From a virus: a DNA stretch of 45,893 bases. The notes under the pieces are model-generated. The model made no database searches, was not told the DNA's origin, and saw nothing but the letters and a program-made list of their open reading frames with translations. This document shows, piece by piece, positions 23,490 through 29,409 of the stretch. Location: the IMG/VR virus record IMGVR_UViG_3300035193_000053, positions 1 to 45,893 of that record; one strand, given 5' to 3'. How positions within the stretch are numbered: position 1 is the stretch's first letter; each line of letters begins with the position of its first letter. The position numbers were made by a program, and so were the translations under genes.

Positions 23490-23966
23490 TTATGCACACT
23501 CTTTTTCATCAACGTCAAGTTCACGCGTTTTCATGATACGTTCAGCGGTTTCAGCGTCTACCATGAGAACACTCGTTTTATTCCTATTCTCGTTCTTCGT
23601 AACGCGGGCTATGCCGACGCGGTCGAGGATGTCATTGGCCGCCTTCGCCCGTTCTTTGGAATCTCCGCATAGAAGCTGTTCAACAAGGATGCCAGAGGCA
23701 AGTTCTGATGCTTCGTCGAGCATTCGTCGGGCGGTTTCAAGACAATCTCTATCCACAATTTCCGCCATACAGTCCGTTTGCTCTTGCAGCTTTTTCTTCC
23801 TGACGGCAAGCATATGTTGTATCCTCGGCTGAGCGAGAACACGAGAAACCGTTGATGGAGCCAAACCACATTCGCGAGCGATTTCCTGTCGATCCCAGCC
23901 CATTACTGCAAGGTCGAGGATCTGATGGTGTCTCGGCATTATCTTTTCGAGAAGTTCGTTAGGCAT
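23490..23966 (-). CDS. terS: Terminase small subunit
   Basis: The 158-residue product has GAGAGGA before the ATG. Residues about 15-45 form a helix-turn-helix (ILDLAVMGWDRQEIARECGL then APSTVSRVLAQPRI), the DNA-recognition part of small terminases. A helical oligomerisation region follows (residues 55-115, including DRDCLETARRMLDEASELA), then an acidic C terminus (MKTRELDVDEKECA). It would recognise the packaging site and hand DNA to terL, whose gene follows after a structured gap. Confidence 0.75.
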   Translation of the reverse strand: MPNELLEKIMPRHHQILDLAVMGWDRQEIARECGLAPSTVSRVLAQPRIQHMLAVRKKKLQEQTDCMAEIVDRDCLETARRMLDEASELASGILVEQLLCGDSKERAKAANDILDRVGIARVTKNENRNKTSVLMVDAETAERIMKTRELDVDEKECA

Positions 23967-23981
23967 CTTTTCCTCTCGATC

Positions 23982-24623
23982 TTAGAAAAATTTACCTATT
24001 AGCTTTGCATCACAATCAGCTGTTGAACAGAGAGCAACGATTGTGTCTGCTCCCTCAAGGTCTATATAGAGCTCAGCAACCTCATTTGAGGTACTTCCTG
24101 GGGATCTCTCTATGTAAATATCTCCAGTCCTCGTGGGAGTATAAGAGATTGAATCACAGAAGTTGTATCCTGTAAGATGAGAAACCTGGGTTCCGAGAAT
24201 GCATGTCAATGTTCCAAGATGAACAAGAGAGCAATCGTTGTCGTTTCCAAGAGTTCCAGTGTATAGTTCATAAACGATATCGTCACTGTCACTTCCAGAG
24301 CCAAGAACCCGGAGCTTTAGAACATTTGCCTTCGTAATCGCTCTGGTTGCAACAATGTCTCGGCAAATGGAAATCTCATCATCTCCACTCGAGGCGGCCT
24401 CAATAGCCGCTTCAACGGTGAGAAGCGTTCTTTCTCCAACGGCAAGAGCGGTCGGCTCTGTGCCTGTCGATGTTGTGGAGTCAAGAACGAAGAAGGGAGA
24501 AATAAGGGTCTCAAGCTCCTCGGCGTTTACAGTGTTCTCCGGGCCTGGAGTTATTAAGCAAACGAAAACGGCAAGGGCATAGAAACATAAAAAGACAACG
24601 AAAAAACGCTCACAGGGTTTCAT
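23982..24623 (-). CDS. Exported late protein of unknown function
   Basis: ATG 24623 overlaps the upstream TGA (ATGA), with AAGGAG eight bases before. The 213-residue product has a clear signal peptide: MKPCERFFVVFLCFYALAVF, then VCLITPGPENTVNAEE. The mature part is beta-rich with several cysteines (ISICRDIV, DCSLVHLGTLTCILG, ALCSTADCDAKL) that could form disulfides outside the cytoplasm. It is paired with a membrane coiled-coil gene. A role in envelope interaction, lysis or surface modification is possible. No known family was recognised. Confidence 0.65.
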   Translation of the reverse strand: MKPCERFFVVFLCFYALAVFVCLITPGPENTVNAEELETLISPFFVLDSTTSTGTEPTALAVGERTLLTVEAAIEAASSGDDEISICRDIVATRAITKANVLKLRVLGSGSDSDDIVYELYTGTLGNDNDCSLVHLGTLTCILGTQVSHLTGYNFCDSISYTPTRTGDIYIERSPGSTSNEVAELYIDLEGADTIVALCSTADCDAKLIGKFF

Positions 24624-24997
24624 TTCAAAGGCTCCTTTTCTGGCACGTCAGCCAGGATAACAGAGGGCATGGCAGATCTCTTCGACAGCTCTATTTTTAT
24701 ATCAACGACATTGTTCTTTATCTCCTTGACATCCCCCCTTGTCTCCTCAAGCGTCTTGGATATCTGCTCAAGTTCCTTTGCATATTGAACCTGTTGAAGG
24801 TCAAGAGAGGACATTCGCATCGCAGATGAATCATAGACAGAGATAAGATCACACACTCGCTTCTCGAGCTCTGATATCCGATAACCGTTTACCGACCAAG
24901 CTCCCGCGATTGTGGCGAAAACGGCAAGGATGGAAAGGATCTCCACGAATAAACGCAAAGAAAAGGTGTTAGTATTGTTAACAGCATTGTTTGACAA
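24620..24997 (-). CDS. Membrane-anchored coiled-coil protein (spanin- or holin-like topology)
   Basis: The reading frame runs back to 25363, but the upstream part crosses promoter sequence. I place the start at TTG 24997, nine bases after AAAAGG. ATG 25006 is in frame but directly abuts that site. The ~125-residue product has one membrane segment (residues about 15-40: LFVEILSILAVFATIAGAW), then a coiled coil of about 75 residues (ISELEKRVCDLI to IKIELSKRSAM). One N-terminal membrane helix plus coiled coil is the i-spanin layout, but no endolysin lies beside it, so the role is open. It is the first gene of the late operon. Confidence 0.6.
   Translation of the reverse strand: MSNNAVNNTNTFSLRLFVEILSILAVFATIAGAWSVNGYRISELEKRVCDLISVYDSSAMRMSSLDLQQVQYAKELEQISKTLEETRGDVKEIKNNVVDIKIELSKRSAMPSVILADVPEKEPLK
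24966..24984 (-). repeat. Operator-like palindrome, copy D
   Basis: The + strand reads GTGTTAGTATTGTTAACAG. If translation starts at 24997, the site falls on codons 5 to 11 of the first late gene, downstream of the leftward promoter candidate at 25074. Confidence 0.65.
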
Positions 24998-25073
24998 GGT
25001 AAGCATCCTTTTGTTTTCACAAGAACGACAGGGCGACAACCGATGAACGACAAGCGACAAAGAACCATAAACA

Positions 25074-25097
25074 TATACGATATAGCGACAAATAAAT
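25074..25097 (-). promoter_or_regulatory. Leftward promoter candidate for late genes
   Basis: Read on the - strand, the block ends in GCTATATCGTATA and shares TATATCGTATA exactly with the rightward promoter at 26457-26480. The CGTATA -10 is clear. At 16-17 bases upstream the -35 is only GTAAAA/TAAAAT, weaker than in the other copies. It lies about 77 bases before the first late gene. Confidence 0.5.
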
Positions 25098-25331
25098 TTT
25101 ACACAAAATGAAAAAAGACAAAGGCTATCCTTTTTAAGGGGTATATTTGAAAATGATAAGAAATATGGGAGGTCATTCTCCCCCGTCGCGAGGCCCCCGT
25201 GGGGGATGCCGACAATTATTAGAGGTTTTGTCGACAATCGAGAGAAAAAGACAAGGATCGTCCTGTTCGCAGGCTGTTCGGAATACAAGCAAAAAAGTTT
25301 TTTATTTTTTCTTATTGTTTTTCTTTTTCTT
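25098..25331. other. Non-coding divergent control region
   Basis: No gene is supported here. It holds short hairpins, GGGAG/CTCCC (25167-25182) and CCCC-CGTG-GGGG (25194-25205), a palindrome TTGTCGACAA (25228-25237), and a T-rich run (25291-25330). It lies between the leftward and rightward promoters, so it may bind regulators of both arms. Confidence 0.5.
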
Positions 25332-25360
25332 ACGAACATTTTTTCTTGAACGTTCGTATA
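25332..25360 (+). promoter_or_regulatory. Rightward ECF-like promoter P2
   Basis: ACGAAC (25332-25337), a 17-base spacer and CGTATA (25355-25360), about 100 bases before the gene at 25464. The arms TACGAAC (25331-25337) and GTTCGTA (25352-25358) are inverted, and GAACGTTC (25348-25355) is a palindrome, so a regulator could bind over it. Confidence 0.55.
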
Positions 25361-25463
25361 CATGGTAGAAGGCTATTTTACAAGTGAATAAAGAATCGTT
25401 TCCTTTTTCGTATGTTGTAAAGAGAACAAGAACAAAAGAAAAAACTTTTTGAAAGGTAGAATC

Positions 25464-25994
25464 ATGGAAACTTTGAACACGAACACAAAGAACGAAAACA
25501 AGGAAACAAAGCTGACACAGGAACAGGTAGTGGAAAGGATCAAAGCCGCAAGGTCTTTTGCCCTTGTCTTTGATGAAGACATTCCCTTGACGGCGACGGA
25601 GTTTTCGATATCCGACGCGACGTGCAGGAAACTCGGCTTCGACGCTTTGAAGGCGGATGAACTTCGACCTGCTTATCACAAGGAAAAAGACGGTGTTCGT
25701 CAAAATGGTCTTTTCCTTGTAAACAACCATTGCCCTAAGCCTGAAACGCTTGAACAGGCAGAAAGGGTTTACGCTGTTCTTGCGAAAGATGCCAACGTTC
25801 TTGAGAAAGTTCAGGCGGATATTGCCAGGCTTTTTCAAAACAAGGCCAGGGTCCTTTTGTCAGCTCCAGTCGAAAGTGCCTCGCAACAGCGTCGGGCCGT
25901 TAAACTCTCGAAAGCCGAGACGTTGAAAGCAGCGTTTGCGGCGGGAGAGCTTACGGCGGAAGAACTTGTGGAAAAGATGACAAGCTTGTTGTAG
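25464..25994 (+). CDS. Monocistronic early protein of unknown function
   Basis: The start is ATG 25464 with AAAGG eight bases upstream; an in-frame TTG at 25449 lacks a ribosome site. The 176-residue protein begins with a polar, Asn/Lys/Glu-rich tail (residues 1-20). A mixed alpha/beta centre follows, with FALVFDEDIPLTATEFSISD and a long helix (KPETLEQAERVYAVLAKDAN). It ends in a Lys/Ala-rich helical tail (KLSKAETLKAAFAAGELTAE) like an assembly or protein-binding motif. It has its own promoter and a strong terminator, so it is expressed alone and perhaps very highly. I do not recognise a family. Confidence 0.7.
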   Translation: METLNTNTKNENKETKLTQEQVVERIKAARSFALVFDEDIPLTATEFSISDATCRKLGFDALKADELRPAYHKEKDGVRQNGLFLVNNHCPKPETLEQAERVYAVLAKDANVLEKVQADIARLFQNKARVLLSAPVESASQQRRAVKLSKAETLKAAFAAGELTAEELVEKMTSLL

Positions 25995-26016
25995 TTTGTT
26001 GTTTGTTTCTTGACAC

Positions 26017-26055
26017 AAAAAGGCCCTGTTTCGTTACGGCGAGCAGGGCCTTTTT
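26017..26055. terminator. Strong bidirectional rho-independent terminator
   Basis: AAAAAGGCCCTG (26017-26028) pairs perfectly with CAGGGCCTTTTT (26044-26055) across a 15-base loop. It ends the single-gene unit at 25464-25994 and insulates it from the origin region that follows. Confidence 0.9.
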
Positions 26056-26085
26056 CCTTGTTCTTTCCTCCCCCTTGTTATCCTG

Positions 26086-26347
26086 TGTAACCTACGACTA
26101 CACTATCGGTTTCAGATAGCCTCGATTTCCAAAAGGGGAAAAAGACCTTTTTTGTCTTCTTTTGTGAGGATGCAAAAATTTTCGCTCATGTCAATATTCT
26201 GGATATTTTTTATATATTTTTATTATATATATATAATATATAGTTATATACAAAAAGAACATCTTTACAATCATCAATAAACAAGACAATTTTTCTCTTT
26301 TTCCCTTTTTTGCCTATCTGAAACCACTTTCGTAGTCTTAGGTTACA
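26086..26347. other. Candidate replication origin (inverted arms around AT-rich core)
   Basis: No gene is supported between 25995 and 26574. Left arm 26086-26121 and right arm 26312-26347 are inverted copies, 29 of 36 bases identical. Each has two conserved blocks, TGTAACCTAnGACTAC and GGTTTCAGATAG. Between them lies an extremely AT-rich stretch (about 26195-26252) with a perfect 18-bp palindrome TATTATATATATATAATA at 26221-26238. Paired protein-binding arms flanking an easily melted core is the layout of an initiator-dependent origin. It sits between the divergent arms and near the early promoters. Function is inferred. Confidence 0.55.
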
Positions 26348-26452
26348 TATCGTTTGTTGTCTGTGTGCCTGTCCCTTTTCTCTCATGTCCCTTGTCAAGA
26401 TGTCCCTTTTCTCGACACCCGAAAAATTTTTTACTATTTTTTCTTTTTTTAT

Positions 26453-26480
26453 TCGAACTTTTTGTTCTTTATATCGTATA
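26453..26480 (+). promoter_or_regulatory. Rightward ECF-like promoter P3
   Basis: TCGAAC (26453-26458), a 16-base spacer and CGTATA (26475-26480), about 95 bases before the gene at 26575. It shares ACTTTTTG followed eight bases later by ATCGTATA with the promoter at 34734-34761, in identical register. Confidence 0.6.
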
Positions 26481-26574
26481 GGTTATGGGTACTTGTTTTT
26501 TTTCGTGTTTCTCGTTTTTCATTTATCACGTATCAACATGCATACAGACAAAAGAAAGAGAAAGGAGTGCTAAA

Positions 26575-26802
26575 ATGTACATTGAAAAGATTACCTGTCA
26601 GGGCCTTAACAGTCTTGAAGGCTGTCACAGGAAAGAAGAGCAAAGGATAACTGAGGAAGAACTATATCAGCTTCTCAAAAAGGGATGGAAGGCAACAGTG
26701 AACCATAACATTAATGGAGTGGTTGGTTGCTATATCCATGTCTCTGAATTGGGTTGTAATGGATGGGCGAATTGTCCAGGCGGTTGTAATTCGATTTCAT
26801 GA
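26575..26802 (+). CDS. Small cysteine-rich early protein
   Basis: ATG 26575 has AAGGAG eight bases upstream. The frame extends further up but across the promoter. The 75-residue product has an N-terminal strand (MYIEKITCQGLNSLEGC), a helical middle (ITEEELYQLLKKGW) and a C-terminal cysteine cluster (VVGCYIHVSELGCNGWANC ... CNS). It begins the first early operon. The role is unknown; the cysteines suggest metal binding. Confidence 0.65.
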   Translation: MYIEKITCQGLNSLEGCHRKEEQRITEEELYQLLKKGWKATVNHNINGVVGCYIHVSELGCNGWANCPGGCNSIS

Positions 26803-26812
26803 GCTTTGAAAA

Positions 26813-26830
26813 AAAGAAAGAGAGGCTTTT
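26813..26830 (+). repeat. Repeated gene leader, copy 1
   Basis: AAAGAAAGAGAGGCTTTT occurs here and at 27824-27841, just before the ATGs at 26835 and 27847. The shorter AAAGAAAGAGAGG precedes the gene at 27479 (27461-27473). It supplies the ribosome site, and supports ATG 26835 over the upstream in-frame ATG 26799. Confidence 0.7.
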
Positions 26831-26834
26831 TACC

Positions 26835-27137
26835 ATGAACAAACAAGCCGTTTTGAAAATGACGGAATCAGAGATGTTGGAACACAGAATTGAGCTCGAC
26901 GTCCCTGAATGTTTTCTATGTGATAGATGTAAGAACTGTAAGCAGTGTTACGGATGTCTGGATTGCATTAACTGTCTCTGTTGTAACGCCTGCAATCGTT
27001 GTGTTGATTGTATAAATTGTTTTCGTTGTTCAGACTGCTTCGGTTGTAATAATCAAAGAGATAAGCAATTCATGATATTTGACGTGCAGTTGACGAAAGA
27101 GGAATATAGACAAAAGATGAAAGATTGGAGTGTGTAA
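26835..27137 (+). CDS. Cysteine-ladder (CXX)16 protein
   Basis: The start is ATG 26835 on the repeated leader. The 100-residue protein has a short helical N terminus. From residues 26 to 71 there are 16 cysteines at exact three-residue spacing (26, 29, 32 ... 71), plus an extra one at 49. Most intervening residues are polar or aromatic (D, N, R, Y, F, L). The C-terminal tail is acidic and basic mixed (FDVQLTKEEYRQKMKDW). A period of three with one cysteine each would put all thiols on one face of a solenoid, or make a multi-metal cluster. I know no function for it. It is not a ribbon: there is no second ligand class. Confidence 0.75.
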   Translation: MNKQAVLKMTESEMLEHRIELDVPECFLCDRCKNCKQCYGCLDCINCLCCNACNRCVDCINCFRCSDCFGCNNQRDKQFMIFDVQLTKEEYRQKMKDWSV

Positions 27138-27139
27138 GA

Positions 27140-27436
27140 ATGAAACAGTTAACAAAAGAACAGGCCATTAAGTTTGCAGAAGATCGTCTATGGCTCAACA
27201 TGTCTCTTCGACAAAGAGCAGAGTTTCAGGCTGTACAAAAGCGTCTTTGCATGCCTTTTGACATTTTCCACGAGGCTGTTGAGAACACGCTCGGCCGTCC
27301 AGTGTTCACACATGAATTTGGCCTAAACATGGATGGAATCAAGAAAGAGCTCTTTGAGGACGCGAGGGCTCCTACTTTTGAGGAGATCCTTGGAATGATT
27401 CCAGAGGACAAAAGAGTTATTCTCTTACGTTTGTGA
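27140..27436 (+). CDS. Hypothetical early protein
   Basis: ATG 27140 follows GGAG by nine bases and lies two bases after the previous stop. The 98-residue product is mainly helical (QAIKFAEDRLWLNMSLRQRA, FEEILGMIPEDKRVILL) with no cysteine cluster, membrane segment or known motif. It is cotranscribed with the CXX protein. Confidence 0.6.
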   Translation: MKQLTKEQAIKFAEDRLWLNMSLRQRAEFQAVQKRLCMPFDIFHEAVENTLGRPVFTHEFGLNMDGIKKELFEDARAPTFEEILGMIPEDKRVILLRL

Positions 27437-27478
27437 TCGTTTCATTGATCGTTAAACGTTAAAGAAAGAGAGGAAAAA

Positions 27479-27814
27479 ATGAAAATAGATGACCTAATAG
27501 AAACAGCCCTGTCTCTTGAAGTCGCGAACGTTCCATACTGTTGTTATGCCGACGACGATGACGATATATATGGAAAACCTTCTGGTCATTGGAGTGGAAC
27601 AAAAGAGGAGATGGAAAACTATCTTCGTCGTCCCTTGATCCCAATAGAGCTTGAGTGCTTGTCTCTTTCTCGTTATTTTGGTCCACATGAAAGAAAGGAT
27701 ATCATGAAAGCTCTTTGGCCAGAAGGGAATGAGACAGGTCGCTGGATGTCCTGGAGAGATCTTGCAGATGAACTTTGTCACTTTCGTAAAATGGTACGTG
27801 ACCGTTTCGTTTAA
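27479..27814 (+). CDS. Hypothetical early protein
   Basis: The 111-residue product has the AAAGAAAGAGAGG leader. It includes an acidic run (YADDDDDIYGKPSGHW) near residues 23-38, then a helical C-terminal half (RKDIMKALWPEGNE, MSWRDLADELCHFRKM). No catalytic motif was recognised. It is a member of the early cassette. Confidence 0.6.
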   Translation: MKIDDLIETALSLEVANVPYCCYADDDDDIYGKPSGHWSGTKEEMENYLRRPLIPIELECLSLSRYFGPHERKDIMKALWPEGNETGRWMSWRDLADELCHFRKMVRDRFV

Positions 27815-27823
27815 CGTTAGAGA

Positions 27824-27841
27824 AAAGAAAGAGAGGCTTTT
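27824..27841 (+). repeat. Repeated gene leader, copy 2
   Basis: This is an exact 18-base copy of the leader at 26813-26830, directly upstream of ATG 27847, with a related CGTT-rich segment before it. Confidence 0.7.
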
Positions 27842-27846
27842 GAAAA

Positions 27847-28062
27847 ATGATAAGGCTAAACGTGTCTAAGAAATCTCTATGTGCCGACGGAAAAACTCGT
27901 TATTGTCATCTTTTCGCATGCGAGTTTGATCTTCCCTTTTATGCTCGAAAAGCTTTTGATGAGCTATCTTCTCGCTTTGAGGAACCTGAATACATGATAA
28001 CAATCACAAGGTGGGAATCTTCTGGAACGGTGATCTCGAGAGAAATTCTTGAACATTTGTGA
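27847..28062 (+). CDS. Small hypothetical protein
   Basis: The 71-residue product sits directly after the repeated leader. It has a beta-rich start (MIRLNVSKKSLC), then ACEFDLPFYARKAFDELSSRF and a strand-rich end (ISREILEHL). No motif or family was recognised. Confidence 0.55.
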   Translation: MIRLNVSKKSLCADGKTRYCHLFACEFDLPFYARKAFDELSSRFEEPEYMITITRWESSGTVISREILEHL

Positions 28063-28116
28063 CGATTGTAGACAGTCGTTAAAGAAAAAGAGAACAAAGA
28101 AGAACTAATAGCATTA

Positions 28117-28533
28117 TTGAAAGACCTCAACGCTTGCTCGGAGTCAATAGAATGGTGTGAAGATTCACAATCCAAAAGTGCTCAAGAGTTATGGGAAGAA
28201 TGTGACAATGTTCTATGGCTCATATGGTTTGCTTCGCGTTTGATAGAACATAATAACAAATCTGAGGATAGAAGTCACTTGACAAGTTTTATACATAGAT
28301 CTACAAAAGCTAATGACATCAGAAAACAATGGCCTTCCGTTGATTCTCTCATAAAAGCAAAAAGAGCGAGAAAGTGCATCAATTGTGAACTGTTTAAGTT
28401 CTTTGATGGAACAATGGGATCTTGTCTTAGCGAACACAGAATTCCTTGTTGGAAAAGCTACAGAGTCGGACCCAATTACTGGTGTCGGTATTTTTCAAAA
28501 GCACAAGAGAAAGGAGCTCCTGAAAAACCATGA
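28117..28533 (+). CDS. Cysteine-rich paralog 1, start uncertain
   Basis: Together with the next gene this is a tandem duplicate. Shared positions include A-C...W-C near the N terminus, Q-x-L-W-E-x-C, D-I-x-x-x-W-P, R-x-C-x-x-C and a final W-C-x-x-F. The annotated TTG 28117 gives 138 residues. However, homology with the neighbour continues upstream for about ten codons (28090-28116, reading E-N-K-E-E-L-I-A-L) where no ATG, GTG or TTG exists. Either a rarer start codon is used or the start has decayed. The ~35-residue C-terminal part has a CxxC...C...W-C zinc-type arrangement. Function unknown. Confidence 0.5.
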   Translation: MKDLNACSESIEWCEDSQSKSAQELWEECDNVLWLIWFASRLIEHNNKSEDRSHLTSFIHRSTKANDIRKQWPSVDSLIKAKRARKCINCELFKFFDGTMGSCLSEHRIPCWKSYRVGPNYWCRYFSKAQEKGAPEKP

Positions 28534-28997
28534 AAAAGAAAGACGTTCTTAAATTTTTAGAAGATTCTGAAGCCTGCATACCTGGCTTTCTCTGGTGCAA
28601 AGAGTCAGAGGCCATGACTTCACAGGATCTCTGGGAAAAATGCGTGATTGAATCATGGGCTCTTTGGATTTTGGACAAGATCATTGATCAACATCCAGAA
28701 TCTTTGCATAGAGGAAGATTGTGTGATCTTCTTGAGATGCATCCTTGTCTATACACCATAGACGATATCAAAGAGCTCTGGCCAAACATTGATCTTTTAC
28801 TTGGAATAAGAGGAAATCGTCGATGCAAAAGATGTAAGAACTATGAGCCAAGAAAAAGTCCATTAGTAAATGATGGATGGTGCCCTGTTCTGAGAGAACC
28901 AGTTTACGCAACGATGTGGTGTTCTCTCTTCAAACAGGGAAGAAAGAGCGTAGAGAAGAGAATTGATAAAAAGCTTGCTGAATGGAGAAACAAATGA
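28530..28997 (+). CDS. Cysteine-rich paralog 2
   Basis: The start is ATG 28530, overlapping the previous stop (ATGA), with AAAGGAG about 13 bases upstream. The 155-residue product is the intact member of the pair, with DSEACIPGFLWCKESEAMTS near the start, SQDLWEKCVIESWALW, then IDDIKELWPNIDLLL and a C-terminal zinc-like part (RRCKRCKNYE, WCPV, WCSLF). It ends in a basic tail (EKRIDKKLAEWRNK). No enzyme motif was found. A DNA- or protein-binding role is possible. Confidence 0.6.
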   Translation: MKKKDVLKFLEDSEACIPGFLWCKESEAMTSQDLWEKCVIESWALWILDKIIDQHPESLHRGRLCDLLEMHPCLYTIDDIKELWPNIDLLLGIRGNRRCKRCKNYEPRKSPLVNDGWCPVLREPVYATMWCSLFKQGRKSVEKRIDKKLAEWRNK

Positions 28998-29173
28998 AAA
29001 AGAGTAGAAAAGAGAGAACAAGGACAACGTCAGGGACAAAAGACAAATGCTCTTGTGGCGGCCTATGCACAGGTCCCTGTCGCGAGGAACATCTCCACGA
29101 AGAGTGGCGTTTACGAGTGTCTCGAGGAAAAAGTGACCTGTGTCCCTGTTTCTTGGGCGTGAAACGTTTTTGA
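28994..29173 (+). CDS. Very small basic Cys-rich protein
   Basis: ATG 28994 has GGAG six bases upstream and overlaps the previous stop. The 59-residue product is basic at the N terminus (MKKSRKERTRTTSG) and contains CSCGGLCTGPC and CPC, with an extra HLHEEW. It is likely a metal-binding mini-protein. The function is unknown. Confidence 0.55.
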   Translation: MKKSRKERTRTTSGTKDKCSCGGLCTGPCREEHLHEEWRLRVSRGKSDLCPCFLGVKRF

Positions 29174-29207
29174 ACTTTTTGAAAAAATCCGAAAGAAAGG
29201 AGACAAC

Positions 29208-29369
29208 ATGTTAGCAACGATAACAAAAACCACTCTCGCTTTTCTTCTTCTCGGAGCCTCGCTCATTGGTTGCATTATGATGTTCATAAGAACAGGTGAA
29301 ATAGAGGATGATGAGTTCGATGAAGATGAACATTATCAAAGGAGACAAGACAAGAACTGGCCCTCATAG
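29208..29369 (+). CDS. Small membrane protein, 53 aa
   Basis: This short reading frame starts at ATG 29208 behind AAAGGAG. It has one hydrophobic helix (residues about 9-26: TLAFLLLGASLIGCIMMF) followed by an acidic cytoplasmic or external tail (EIEDDEFDEDEHYQ). The ribosome site and topology are good. It sits between two early genes. A role in signalling or host membrane modification is unknown. Confidence 0.6.
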   Translation: MLATITKTTLAFLLLGASLIGCIMMFIRTGEIEDDEFDEDEHYQRRQDKNWPS

Positions 29370-29409
29370 CGTTGATGTTCTTGAGAAAAAATGGAAAGGA
29401 CGAACAAAA

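Noticed and set aside
25007-25363. Upstream part of the reading frame leading into the coiled-coil gene
   Set aside because: It crosses the leftward promoter and hairpins and has no ribosome site. Coding is supported only from about 24997.
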